NCBI RefSeq assembly: GCF_030408815.1
Contig: NZ_CP047355.1
Span: 434,001-498,000, forward strand
DNA length: 64,000 bases
From: Corynebacterium freiburgense
GTDB taxonomy: Bacteria; Actinomycetota; Actinomycetes; Mycobacteriales; Mycobacteriaceae
Direction: 5' to 3'
In this document: in pieces, positions 9,021-17,803 of the stretch
Layout of the letters: each line of letters starts with the position of its first letter
How positions within the stretch are numbered: the stretch's first letter is position 1
The notes under the pieces: generated by a model
Told to the model about the DNA's origin: nothing
Databases searched by the model: none
The model's input: the letters and a program-made list of their open reading frames with translations, nothing else
Translations under genes and position numbers: made by a program

Positions 9021-9890
9021 TGTGAACTCGCCTGGGAAAGTGGAGTGGGTTTTTGTTCTATGGTGCTTGGGGTGGTTTGGGAGGGCTGTGGGTTTGGGGA
9101 TGGCGGGGTGGGAGGGCTGTGGGCAGGACCTTGGGAGTGTTTTGGGCGGGCCTGGGCTGGGCCTAGATAGGCCTAGTCAGGGCCTGGGAAAGGCTCGGGC
9201 AGGCAGATTTGTGTTGTGGGCTTTCGGTTTGGGGGTGTGAGCTGGGGAAATGTTGTGATGGATTGCGGGTGATGTGAAATCTGCCTGATTTCGGGTGATC
9301 GGGTGTCAGATCTGCCTGGTTTTCGGGGCGGGTTGGCTGAAAATTCCAGGGTTTCCCGGGTGTTTGAGTTGGCTTCCTGGAGGGCGGGCTGGTTTCCCGA
9401 GCCTTTGAGCCGCTTTACCTGCAGTTTAATAGGCGCACCCTATTGAACTAGTGATGTTTTCATTCCTACTGTCGCAGATTCCATAAAATCGGCTGAAAAA
9501 ATGGAATTTGTGACAGCAACCCATGTTGTACACAACTATTGACCTGGGGTTTGTCGCAGATTCCATAAAAACAGCGAAAAAAATGGAATCTGTGACAGGT
9601 TCTCTACCTATCGTGTCGCAGATTCCATAAAATCCGCCGAAAAAATGGAATCTGTGACAACACGCCCAACCAGCACCCAAAAAGTCCGGCCAGCGCCCAA
9701 AAAGACTGAGCACATCCTGGCCAGCAGCCCGAAAAGATTAAGCACCTCCCACCCAACCCATATGCACCCCAACCAAATCGCAGGTCACCGGACGCGCAAA
9801 ACCAAACCACAAGCGCAAAACCAAACCACAAGCGCAAAACCAAACCACCGGCCAAAAACCAAGTCACAAACCCCAAAACCCACAAACGAA
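9021..9890 (+). repeat. Dispersed intergenic element, family 1, copy B (longest copy)
   Basis: Begins TGTGAACTCGCCTGGGAAAG, a start shared with copy C (45022). It contains the GGCAGATTTGTGTTGTGGGC left arm, the junction CACCCTATTGAACTAGTGATG, the three-palindrome array (9470-9659), then a right arm with CCAACCAGC/CCAGCGCCCAA repeats, CGCAGGTCACCGGACGCG and three 19-bp tandem repeats (9794-9850). Nothing in it looks like a coding gene; frames running through it encode only the repeat text. It fills the gap between the NrtR-like gene and the DUF4274 gene. Confidence 0.88.
9470..9659. repeat. Triple palindrome array, family 1 (copy B)
   Basis: Three 46-bp units at 9470-9515, 9552-9597 and 9614-9659, each TGTCGCAGATTCCAT...ATGGAATYTGTGACA. 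The 36-bp spacer ends TTGACCTGGGGTT; the 16-bp spacer holds CTACCTATCG. Confidence 0.93.
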
Positions 9891-9938
9891 AGCCAGCCCA
9901 ACAAGCAGGTATCAGCGTATTTAGGGTGGCTGCTGGTT

Positions 9939-10526
9939 CTACTGTGGCCAGAGGGTGTCAGGGATTTCCCATACGGGACCTTCTTTTGCCATGTCTGCTA
10001 TTTCTGGATCTTCGTAGGCATTAGGAAGTTGGTTGGCAAACCCATTATCGCGGGCTTTGGTGTCTATTAGCAGTAGTAGGCGGGCATTGTCTGCATGAAT
10101 GCTGTCTTTGGGAATATCACTTGGGTGTCCATGGGTAATGGCAAAGTATGAAGGCGTGCAATGCCAGAAAATCATTCGAGCCGTTCTGATATCGCAATTT
10201 GGGTTTTTGATGATCTGCTCAAGCGGCCAGTATCCATCATCGAAATTATAGTCTTTGGCCAGGTAGTGAAGTTCTTCTGGCTTGGCAACTGCCTGGTATT
10301 CATTGCTTATTTCTGTTTGGTATTCCTGAAATCCAAGGGTTCGTTGCCGCAGATGTTCTTGATAGAGCAGGCGTCCTTCCGGGGTTTTGCTTATTGGGGT
10401 GATATCGCAATCTTCCATTTCTTCTGTGAAGTCTTGCTCGTCCAGCTGGGTGTAGTAGCTGTCTCCCGCGATAGTGCCGCGGATCTGTAGGAGATCGAGC
10501 TCGTAACTCCTTGCTGCGGTGATCAT
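9939..10526 (-). CDS. DUF4274 domain protein
   Basis: 195 residues, soluble. The central segment HYLAKDYNFDDGYWPLEQII, followed by PNCDIRTARMIFWHCTP, is the DUF4274 signature (FDDG, then CD and a Phe-Trp). The N-terminal ~75 residues are specific to this protein. DUF4274 has no established activity and often appears near toxin/immunity clusters. The gene stands alone, convergent with copy B of the repeat element. Start ATG 10526; an RBS-like AGGAG is not clear. Confidence 0.75.
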   Translation of the reverse strand: MITAARSYELDLLQIRGTIAGDSYYTQLDEQDFTEEMEDCDITPISKTPEGRLLYQEHLRQRTLGFQEYQTEISNEYQAVAKPEELHYLAKDYNFDDGYWPLEQIIKNPNCDIRTARMIFWHCTPSYFAITHGHPSDIPKDSIHADNARLLLLIDTKARDNGFANQLPNAYEDPEIADMAKEGPVWEIPDTLWPQ

Positions 10527-10944
10527 ATGGGTCCTTTTGTAGCGGAGGTAGGAAGTCTTGTGAGTTTATTGTAATTCGTGGTGTTAGTGAGGTCATTGTT
10601 TATCCTGGGGATAATAGGAGTATTGCGCGCGATTCTCGAATTTATATTTTGGTACATTGCGTTATTTACATGCATTGTATTTTGCTGAAACTCTCCTATA
10701 TGAAGCTCAATAAAAAAATTGATAAGTCCTGTAAAAAGGATTCATTAACAGTGAGATTTACATGTAGGGAATCTGCGATACTTACAAGGTAAGGTGTGCT
10801 ATACATGCTTTGAACTGCAGAAAAGGCGTCTTTTATTTCATGTTTAATCCCTGTGAATTTAGCAATTAGAATCGCTGAATTTTGCCACGCCGAAGATCTA
10901 AATGTACCCCTACTTTGCGTGCTTGGAAACTAAGATGTGTTTCT
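10527..10944. other. Intergenic region without recognised genes
   Basis: An AT-rich stretch between two divergent genes. It must hold promoters for both, but I could not assign boxes with confidence. No repeat, RNA gene or credible small frame was seen. Confidence 0.5.
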
Positions 10945-12204
10945 ATGGAGCCTTTGTTTCCTGCCGAACTGGTAGACCCGCTTTTAAAGGAAAGTTTTGC
11001 CCAAAATGGGGCTGGGGTTATTGATCATGCTCAGTCTCAGGTGGTTGCAAAGGATATGGGTCAGCTTATTCCTATTGAACGTAGGATTGCTGATGTTGTG
11101 GTGGCTGCAATGAGTGGTGGCCGTCATGTGTTGTATCCACGTCGGGTGCTTTTGGTAGCTGGTTCGGGGTGGCGGGGCAGTGTGGGGCTTATAAGTGCGG
11201 TTGAATTGCTTGGTCGTGGTATTGCTGTGGAGGTATTTTTTGCGGCTGGGGGTGCAAAGCAGCTTCGTAGTTTAGAGTTCCAGCGTTATATTAGCGCTGG
11301 TGGCAAGGTTTTTAATTGGTTGGAAGTTTTTAATTCGAATTCGATTGGGGCGGAATTTGATCTTGCGGTCAATGCCCTTGATTTAGGTGATGAATTCGAA
11401 TATCACACTGTCTTGTCGTTGCCTACGGTTGCTATCGGTGTGCCTACGGCGCAGTGGAAAGCGGATTGTTCTATTGCTATTGGCTGGGCAACCGTTGAGC
11501 ATATGCAATTCGGTGGTCGGGTGTTTATTGCTCGGGTTCCAGTGGAAAGTCCAGGGCCTTCGGAAACCTATGGGGTGCGAGTTGCTCGTCGTGATGCTTC
11601 GTATCTAGGTATTGAGGGGGTTAAGGAGCTGCGGGAGCCACGCCATCGTTCTCCATATGGTGGCCGGGTTTCTGTGGTTCCGGCGCGGGTGGGGATTTTA
11701 GGTGGCACGGTGAGTCGTACTGCGACTCATGTATTACCGGCGTTAGCAGCCCAACGGTATGCCGGGGTGGAAGTAAGTATTGTGGGGCGCTTGGACCAGT
11801 CGCCCGCAGAGCTTCCCGAGGCTTCGGTAGTTGGCTCATTAGAGCAAGTTCGTGGGCCCAGCCCTGATTGTTGGGTGATTGTCGACGGCGCGAGCGCTGC
11901 GCAAGTCGCGGAGGTAAAACGTAGTGGGACTCCATGGTGGGATGGGCGTGGTGAACGAATCTTAAGCCAAGATTTCCAGGTATTTCCCGGCCCTATCACC
12001 ACGATTCGCAGTGCCGACCAAACCATTGTTGTTGATACAGAATTACAACGTGTCCTTGGCCCAGGTGCTCGGGACGTATTACTTGGACTCTTGGCGGTAA
12101 ATGAAAATCCCGTTGTTGCTGTTCAGGCTTGGGCAGAGGCCGTTGCGGCGGTGGGTGAGCCTTGGCGTTTTGTTGCGGGAAGCCGGGTCGTCGAAAAGCT
12201 ATAG
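10945..12204 (+). CDS. Degenerate NAD(P)HX epimerase/dehydratase paralogue
   Basis: 419 residues from ATG 10945 (MEPLFPAEL; the longer frame from 10882 has a non-conserved basic leader). The sequence can be laid over the true NnrD encoded at 18772: VLLVAGSGWRGSVGLISAVEL aligns with the epimerase nucleotide-binding loop GSGGNGGDALYAATEL, but the NGGD core is lost. The catalytic DIPSGVD stretch is replaced by TVAIGVP. In the second half, GPGARDVLLGL aligns with PGSGDVLSGL, keeping the Asp but not the Gly pair. It is therefore a probable inactive or re-purposed paralogue. A strong hairpin follows at 12292. Confidence 0.7.
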   Translation: MEPLFPAELVDPLLKESFAQNGAGVIDHAQSQVVAKDMGQLIPIERRIADVVVAAMSGGRHVLYPRRVLLVAGSGWRGSVGLISAVELLGRGIAVEVFFAAGGAKQLRSLEFQRYISAGGKVFNWLEVFNSNSIGAEFDLAVNALDLGDEFEYHTVLSLPTVAIGVPTAQWKADCSIAIGWATVEHMQFGGRVFIARVPVESPGPSETYGVRVARRDASYLGIEGVKELREPRHRSPYGGRVSVVPARVGILGGTVSRTATHVLPALAAQRYAGVEVSIVGRLDQSPAELPEASVVGSLEQVRGPSPDCWVIVDGASAAQVAEVKRSGTPWWDGRGERILSQDFQVFPGPITTIRSADQTIVVDTELQRVLGPGARDVLLGLLAVNENPVVAVQAWAEAVAAVGEPWRFVAGSRVVEKL

Positions 12205-12291
12205 CGGTGTTTTGTATATCCCAAACTTGTTCAGGGGTCCGTTTGGTCACATTTGGTGATTTCGCCACTTTTTCGGTGTAGCATCTGAGAA

Positions 12292-12330
12292 GCGCCCATC
12301 TTGCCTCCTAAAACTAGGCGAGGTGGGTGC
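12292..12330 (+). terminator. Strong hairpin, probable terminator
   Basis: GCGCCCATCTTGCCT pairs with AGGCGAGGTGGGTGC (15 pairs, three of them G-U) around a 9-nt loop, followed by TATTT. It lies 88 nt after the NnrD-paralogue stop. It also argues against a start codon at 12301 for the next gene. Confidence 0.65.
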
Positions 12331-12387
12331 TATTTGCAGCCTTTGGAAATTCTATCAATCTTGGTCCTAAAGATGAGGGTTAGCTGT

Positions 12388-12888
12388 ATGCATGAGGCCT
12401 TAAATGGCTCATCTCGAAGCGTTCGCGCTTGGTATAAAGAGTCCTGGTCAATGATGGTTCAATATGAAAAATCCACCGATGCTGAGCTTGTTGCAGCGGT
12501 GGATCAAGGTAAAATACCCCAACTACTACCTCCCGAAGATTTCAGCAATATCGAACGTAAAAAGCACTGTGGCAGGTTTTCTAATTTTATTGCCGCAGTT
12601 CTTTATGCAGTAATGTTCGGTGGCATTATCGGACTGGTCTTCGGGCTCCCCGTGTATTTCATTTGGGGCATTCAACGCCCTGAACTCTGGCTCCTTGGCT
12701 TTCTTGCCCTTGTAGTTTTTCTCTATTGCTCCAACCAGTGGGGTGGAAAGTCTGAATCTAATAGGAATGCACGCCACTATAAAAAGTTCTATCAACGTTG
12801 CACTACTGAAGCGCGAGAAGCAACCCGGCTACTTCGAGAGGAGGAAACTATTCCCCGACAATTACGTTATACCGGCGATGCAGCCTAA
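12388..12888 (+). CDS. Two-helix membrane protein of unknown function
   Basis: 166 residues from ATG 12388, chosen because GAGGG lies 8 nt upstream and the longer frame from 12301 overlaps a terminator-like hairpin. Two membrane helices (FIAAVLYAVMFGGIIGLVFG, extending to YFIW, and LWLLGFLALVVFLYC) form a hairpin, with charged cytoplasmic N- and C-termini. No family is recognised. It is convergent with the MerR gene at 12909; nothing links it functionally to the ABC locus. Confidence 0.6.
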   Translation: MHEALNGSSRSVRAWYKESWSMMVQYEKSTDAELVAAVDQGKIPQLLPPEDFSNIERKKHCGRFSNFIAAVLYAVMFGGIIGLVFGLPVYFIWGIQRPELWLLGFLALVVFLYCSNQWGGKSESNRNARHYKKFYQRCTTEAREATRLLREEETIPRQLRYTGDAA

Positions 12889-12908
12889 CTACGGCGGGGC
12901 GTCGAAAA

Positions 12909-13718
12909 TCATTCTAAATAGTCTCGCAATCGTTGAAACGAAAGGTTAACAAACCGCCGATGTACGGCGGTAGGCGCCGCCGATAAGCACAATAATTGGG
13001 CGGCGCGGTTATGGGCAAAACGGCGAATTAAGTCAATTGCTGAAGGGGGCAGCTCCCCATAACCTTCCAAAATCTTAAATGCTTTATCTACTAGTTCTTC
13101 ACACATTTCTTCGGATATTTGGGGGAGTTTCGCAAAGGAAACATAAAAATCCGCGATTTCGTTCGGATTTGCCATACTCAAAAACACCGAAATGTCTTTA
13201 TTAATAAAACCCAATTGGGCCGCAAGTTCGATGAGCGTTCGCTCTCGCTGAAATAACGCCAATGCCAAGCGGCAGTCTGATTGCGCAATCAGTGATTCGA
13301 TAGCATCATAGGTGTCTGCCAAATCCTTAGGTAAGGCAGTGTCTGACTTGCCTTCCGCTTGTCTGCGCAACGCTAAAAGCCGATGGCGTTGTGCCTCCAG
13401 TTCAGTGATCCTCTTGCTTAAAGAATCGATGGCTTCATCGATTGCTGCCACACTCCGCGTAACCAAATGAGGTGGAGCAGAATCCTCTAGTTCTGCTGGT
13501 AAATGGTCTTGAGAATCACCAAGGTGGCGGGGGATTTCTGCCAACGGAATACCCGCATTTGCCAATACTCGAATCCGCACGAGCCTAGCTACATGTTCGA
13601 ACCCATAATCGCGCCATGCGCCGTGTTGAGGTGGAACCGGCAATAATCCAATTGCATGATAGTAACGCACTGTACGCACCGAAACACCAGCTATTTCAGC
13701 AATATCAGATACCCTCAT
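12909..13718 (-). CDS. MerR family transcription regulator 1
   Basis: 269 residues. The N-terminal MerR helix-turn-helix begins MRVSDIAEIAGVSVRTVRYYH, followed by the wing (GAWRDYGFEHVARLVRI). A coiled dimerisation helix (about 88-125) follows, then an ~140-residue helical effector region with no conserved metal-binding Cys. It is a paralogue of the regulator at 15364-16134, sharing the whole architecture. Its own promoter has the MerR-type 19-bp spacer and a dyad, so autoregulation is likely. The -10 hexamer ends 6 nt before ATG, so the mRNA is probably leaderless. It probably senses the substrate of the adjacent ABC exporter. Confidence 0.88.
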   Translation of the reverse strand: MRVSDIAEIAGVSVRTVRYYHAIGLLPVPPQHGAWRDYGFEHVARLVRIRVLANAGIPLAEIPRHLGDSQDHLPAELEDSAPPHLVTRSVAAIDEAIDSLSKRITELEAQRHRLLALRRQAEGKSDTALPKDLADTYDAIESLIAQSDCRLALALFQRERTLIELAAQLGFINKDISVFLSMANPNEIADFYVSFAKLPQISEEMCEELVDKAFKILEGYGELPPSAIDLIRRFAHNRAAQLLCLSAAPTAVHRRFVNLSFQRLRDYLE

Positions 13719-13724
13719 ATTCCC

Positions 13725-13755
13725 ATTTTCCAGTGTTACCTAAGGTCACAGTCAA
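13725..13755 (-). promoter_or_regulatory. MerR-type promoter/operator of regulator 1
   Basis: On the minus strand: -35 TTGACT (13750-13755), a 19-bp spacer containing ACCTTAGGTAAC, -10 GAAAAT (13725-13730). The dyad ACCT-t-AGGT is at the same spacer position as in the two sister promoters at 16141 and 18659. Confidence 0.75.
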
Positions 13756-13782
13756 GCGTTATACGCGGAAACTGAGATTGTT

Positions 13783-15330
13783 TTAGCAGTGCAGGTCGCG
13801 GCTTTTTAAAACAATAAGCCCAAGTATTGCAGTGCAAATACCAATTACGAGCATAATAAAGTTTTCGGTTAAATGTTCGTGAGCTGGCCAGGCGAATACG
13901 GAAACGTTTAGAAGCCAAGTTGGGAGCTCTAGTAATGTGCCAAAAAACTCCATAAAACCTGAGGTAGCTACAGGTATCCAGGCAATGGAAGGGGTCCCAA
14001 ATCCGGTGCAAGCGATTGCAAAACAACTCAGAAGAAAAATGCCAGGCAGATAATCAATAATCGCCAGAAACGTAGGTTGGAAAAGATCTTTACCACCGCT
14101 TATTTCGGCAGTCATGGCGGCAATAAACGCGCATCCGAAAGTCGCGAATACCGCAAAAACGGTGGATAGACACCAATCAATTAGCAATGGTTGGATGCGG
14201 GATTGCCCAGTAGTTATTTCTGGAACTAGTGTTCCGTTTGTTTCATTTCGCGCATAGCTTAATGAGGCTAAAACCGCAGCACAGCTCAAGAGAATGCCAA
14301 TTACAATAGCAATAAACTTTGCATATATTTCCGCTTGAGCAGTTTCTCCGGTGAGAGCATGGACCAAATTGGCGGTATTTGGGGATTTCTCTAGCAGGGA
14401 GTTCATTTCACCAGTGACTCCAAAAAAGCATATTGTGATTACCGTGAGGGCTGTTGACCAAGCAAAATATAATTGAGAACAATGTCGGACCCGGAGTGTA
14501 ATTGGGTTAAATGGTGTGCTGATCGTTGTCCTATGTAATTGTGGTAATTGAAACCATGTTTGATCAAGATCGCGTCGAATGCTAAGGCTTATCGTGATAG
14601 CGATTGCGAGAACGCCGACGAATATCCATAGTGGCCATACTATATTCGATTCAAACGGCTGTACGAGGTCGCGCCAAGCAATTGGGGTCCACCATCGCAG
14701 CCATGCGATATCCCAAATGTCCGAACACACTCGCGCTATAACCATAATGGCCAGGCAATGAAATGCGGCGATTCGTGCGTTGCGGGCCGTTCCGCAAAAG
14801 TTTCCACAAAGTATGCCGATGATGCCGCTTGCCATCGTGCTGAGGGTAATGCATTTACCTGCAATAATGCACTGATACACAGTGGATTCGGGTTGTAGCA
14901 TTAAGGCTGCTGCCACGCCAAGTCCTAGAACGCATGTGCTTATTAACGTCGTACATAGTGCCGCAAGTATCGGGGATCGGCGATCTATTCCTTGTGCAAG
15001 CACAAGTTCGGTAATGCCGTCTTCTTCAATGCCTCTAGTGAGTGAAACACCCAGGAGAATAGCCATGACGCTACCAAGCAAGATCACCCACATTCCAACT
15101 TCCCATATAGTAAACGCCGGTATTGTGAGCGGATCTGGAATGTGCCCATACAGTACTCGAAGGCCTAAATTCGGACGCATCGATTCCGCGAGTCGATCAA
15201 GCTCAAATGCATTTGGGTAGGTTTTACGATACGCATGAGGAACCGCTATGCAGAGCGCTATGAGTGGGATCAGCCATGCGGTTAGAAAACCAAGTTTGGC
15301 CTGGAGGTTTGTCCGAAGTAATGTCCACAT
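13783..15330 (-). CDS. ABC exporter membrane protein 2 (large ABC-2/TnrB-like permease)
   Basis: 515 residues with about 12 hydrophobic helices in two halves of six, as in the large permeases of actinobacterial antibiotic exporters. It starts MWTLLRTNLQAKLGFLTAWL and carries the conserved EEDGITELVLAQGI loop after the second helix pair. It is a paralogue of the permease at 16178-17803. It lies 33 nt downstream of MerR 2 and should be co-transcribed with it. It has no ATPase of its own; the single ATP-binding protein at 17800-18651 may serve both permeases. Confidence 0.85.
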   Translation of the reverse strand: MWTLLRTNLQAKLGFLTAWLIPLIALCIAVPHAYRKTYPNAFELDRLAESMRPNLGLRVLYGHIPDPLTIPAFTIWEVGMWVILLGSVMAILLGVSLTRGIEEDGITELVLAQGIDRRSPILAALCTTLISTCVLGLGVAAALMLQPESTVYQCIIAGKCITLSTMASGIIGILCGNFCGTARNARIAAFHCLAIMVIARVCSDIWDIAWLRWWTPIAWRDLVQPFESNIVWPLWIFVGVLAIAITISLSIRRDLDQTWFQLPQLHRTTISTPFNPITLRVRHCSQLYFAWSTALTVITICFFGVTGEMNSLLEKSPNTANLVHALTGETAQAEIYAKFIAIVIGILLSCAAVLASLSYARNETNGTLVPEITTGQSRIQPLLIDWCLSTVFAVFATFGCAFIAAMTAEISGGKDLFQPTFLAIIDYLPGIFLLSCFAIACTGFGTPSIAWIPVATSGFMEFFGTLLELPTWLLNVSVFAWPAHEHLTENFIMLVIGICTAILGLIVLKSRDLHC

Positions 15331-15363
15331 GGGCTCATTGTCTGGTGTGACGTGGCGTAGCAG

Positions 15364-16134
15364 TCAAGGCTTCGTTTCGAGTTCCTTGAGGTAGTCATTA
15401 ATCATGGAAAAAACAATCTCGGAGTAACGCTGATGCCCTGGCGCTGGGTAGGCTGCGCGAACAAGTAATCGAGATGTGCGGCTGCGCCAGATTCTTCGTA
15501 GTGTCGGAATGGCAGCAGCCGGCGGAGGACCGCAACGACGAACAATGTCTACGGCACGCTCCGCAAGTGCATAGCACTGTTCCTCGGTCCATGAGTCAGT
15601 TCCAAGCTGTGCGAAGCTAAGATAAAGGTCGGAGATTTCTTGCTGGTCGATTTGCCTAAAAAACAATGCGAAGTCGGGGTGGAAAAATCCCAGGCGAATA
15701 CCCAATTCCACCAGGCGTTTCTTTAGATACAAAAAGCGTAGCGCTTCCCGTGAGCCAGTAGCTCGTATTGCCGATTCGGCACGCTCATAGAAGCTGAGCA
15801 TTTCTGCGCTCATAAGGGAATTGGATGTTGTATTTGAGTACCTGCGGATGGATTCCAAGCGGTGGCGGTGCTCTAAAAGCGTTGCGATCTGGGCGTCGAC
15901 ATGCGAAATTGCCTGCTCAATAGCGGTGCTTTCGTGGGTATCGTGGGGGATCTCCGATAATGGAACGCCAGCCTCAGCCAATGTTCGAATAACTAGGAGG
16001 CGTTCTAAATCGTCGATCCCATAGTTCCGCCAAGCTCCCCGCCGCGCCGGGAGAGGAAGTATGCCGACATTATGATAGTGGCGGATTGTGCGGACCGAGA
16101 CGCCTGCAATCTCCGCGAGATCCGAAATCCTCAT
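15364..16134 (-). CDS. MerR family transcription regulator 2
   Basis: 256 residues. The MerR helix-turn-helix (MRISDLAEIAGVSVRTIRHY) and wing (GAWRNYGIDDLERLLVIR) lead to a dimerisation helix and a C-terminal helical domain closely resembling regulator 1. Its promoter (16141-16171) has the same 19-bp spacer arrangement, and the -10 box sits 6 nt before the ATG. It is followed by the second permease. Duplication of a permease-regulator pair is the simplest origin. Confidence 0.88.
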   Translation of the reverse strand: MRISDLAEIAGVSVRTIRHYHNVGILPLPARRGAWRNYGIDDLERLLVIRTLAEAGVPLSEIPHDTHESTAIEQAISHVDAQIATLLEHRHRLESIRRYSNTTSNSLMSAEMLSFYERAESAIRATGSREALRFLYLKKRLVELGIRLGFFHPDFALFFRQIDQQEISDLYLSFAQLGTDSWTEEQCYALAERAVDIVRRCGPPPAAAIPTLRRIWRSRTSRLLVRAAYPAPGHQRYSEIVFSMINDYLKELETKP

Positions 16135-16140
16135 ACCTTT

Positions 16141-16171
16141 ATTGTGAAGTGTTACGTAACGTTCGAGTCAA
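16141..16171 (-). promoter_or_regulatory. MerR-type promoter/operator of the regulator 2-permease 2 unit
   Basis: Minus strand: -35 TTGACT (16166-16171), 19-bp spacer with ACGTTACGTAAC, -10 CACAAT (16141-16146). The predicted transcript start falls at or next to the ATG at 16134. Confidence 0.78.
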
Positions 16172-16177
16172 GCCTCG

Positions 16178-17803
16178 CTAACATCGAAGGTCCCGGCGTT
16201 GAAATAAGTAAGCTCCGATGACCAAGGCAATTACACCACCAGCGCACAATATCAAGGCGCCATCCCAATCTGGCTGCTGAATGTTTTTATGTGCTGCCCA
16301 GGCGAATAGGGAAGTGTCCATCATCCAATCCGGAGCTTGAAAGAGTTCCCCAAAGTATGTGATTACACCCGAATACGCTAGCGGTATCCATGACAGCCAT
16401 GTCAACCTACTAGAGATACCAATACAAAGAATGGCGAAACCAGCGAGTGCAATCATTGGCGGAATCTGATCAACAGTGGACCATAAAGCAGAATCAAATA
16501 CGTCTTGGGGTGATGCAGAAGCCGCATTCCCAACGGATTTCACACTCCAATAGGCGGCCCAAGCGCCCAATGGGGCCGAAATTGCAACAGCGCAACAGCC
16601 AGCAGCACATGCGATAAGCCAGTCGATTACTGGGACCACATAGTGTGATTTTCCGGTAGTAAATACTGTATTGAGAAAACCTTTGTGTTCATCCCGGGAT
16701 GTAGCGCAACACAGTTGAATGACAGCACAACAAAGCAAGATAGCTATGATTGTGCTCATCATTTGAATATATATTGTGCTGATGTCTGTGGAACCCAGCA
16801 TTTGCTCTAACATTATTGCGGTTTCAGGGGATACCTCTAAGAGCTTATTCATTTCTCCGAGAATTGAGAGAAATAAGGTACCGGTTGAGGTAATAGCGAT
16901 AATCCACCACACTATTGGGGAACGTTGATTATATAGGCGCAATTGCACTAAACTCATACCGCGCGGATTTGGTTTTGGTATTTTTTGGAAAAACTTGTGG
17001 AATAACGGGATATTCCAGTGTTCCTGGATGTCTCGTTGTTTTATAAGCAGTGGTGCAATAAAGGCAAAAATAATTGCCGCAAATACAAATAACGGCCAAA
17101 TATTGTTTTCTATAAACGGCTGGATAATGTCTTTCCATCCGAAAGGAGTTGCCCAGCGCAGCCAACCTAGATCGAATACATCAGCAATTATTCGAATCAC
17201 AAACATAATGCCTAAAAATGCCAAACTCATACCACGTGCACCACGTGCCGTTGGTGCTATTTGGGCGGCGATCAGTGCGAATGTGCCAAAAGCGCCAATG
17301 GCCAGCGCGAAACTGCACCCCGAAAGCAGGCTTGGTAGCCAGTCAAAACCTTCTAAAAACGCTGATTGTGCATATAAAACCAGTGTGCATACGATACCGA
17401 ATGCAAGGCATGTAATCCCTAATGTATATAGGGCGGCACATAGCGGGGTGCGCTGGCTTATACCGGTGACTCGAATGAGTTCTGTGATTCCATCTTCTTC
17501 TGCTGCGCGGGTGAGTCGTACAACCAGGAGGATTGCCATTACGCCACCTAGAATGACAAGCCAGGTCCATAGTTCCCACATAGTCCAAGTGGCGTAATTA
17601 AGTGGGTCCGGCGTTACACCATACAGTACTCGTGTGCCTAGGTTTGATCTAAGGGTGTCCGCTAGGAGTGTGAGTTCATCCAGGTTGGGATAGGTTTCTT
17701 TATAGGAAATCGGGGAAGCTCCAAGCAATGCTGCCAGGGGAATAATCCAGGCCAGCAGAAACCCAATTCGGGTACGAAGGTTAACTCGAATAAGTGTATT
17801 CAT
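16178..17803 (-). CDS. ABC exporter membrane protein 1 (large ABC-2/TnrB-like permease)
   Basis: 541 residues, about 12 membrane helices, starting MNTLIRVNLRTRIGFLLAWI. It carries EEDGITELIRVTGISQRTPL, matching the loop in permease 2, so the two are paralogues. Its start overlaps the end of the ATP-binding gene (ATGA type), giving tight coupling. Together they form a multidrug or antibiotic-type exporter in the cytoplasmic membrane. The substrate is unknown. The MerR 2 promoter lies in the 43-bp gap just after its stop. Confidence 0.87.
   Translation of the reverse strand: MNTLIRVNLRTRIGFLLAWIIPLAALLGASPISYKETYPNLDELTLLADTLRSNLGTRVLYGVTPDPLNYATWTMWELWTWLVILGGVMAILLVVRLTRAAEEDGITELIRVTGISQRTPLCAALYTLGITCLAFGIVCTLVLYAQSAFLEGFDWLPSLLSGCSFALAIGAFGTFALIAAQIAPTARGARGMSLAFLGIMFVIRIIADVFDLGWLRWATPFGWKDIIQPFIENNIWPLFVFAAIIFAFIAPLLIKQRDIQEHWNIPLFHKFFQKIPKPNPRGMSLVQLRLYNQRSPIVWWIIAITSTGTLFLSILGEMNKLLEVSPETAIMLEQMLGSTDISTIYIQMMSTIIAILLCCAVIQLCCATSRDEHKGFLNTVFTTGKSHYVVPVIDWLIACAAGCCAVAISAPLGAWAAYWSVKSVGNAASASPQDVFDSALWSTVDQIPPMIALAGFAILCIGISSRLTWLSWIPLAYSGVITYFGELFQAPDWMMDTSLFAWAAHKNIQQPDWDGALILCAGGVIALVIGAYLFQRRDLRC

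Noticed and set aside
9470-9659. CRISPR array
   Set aside because: Repeats are palindromic, only three per locus, with spacers of 16 and 36 bp that are the same in every copy; no cas genes are present.
9426-9885. Open frames with repeated HFFGGFYGICD-type peptides across the palindrome arrays (also near 45.3-45.6 and 56.0-56.3 kb)
   Set aside because: The peptides are direct translations of the 46-bp palindromes and spacers, lack ribosome-binding sites and differ in frame between copies.
9021-9890. Insertion sequence or transposase remnant in the family 1 element
   Set aside because: No transposase motif, no terminal inverted repeats at the element ends, and no obvious target duplication could be read at the boundaries.
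12301-12387. TTG 12301 as start of the two-helix membrane protein
   Set aside because: It lies inside a strong hairpin with no ribosome-binding site; ATG 12388 has GAGGG at proper distance.
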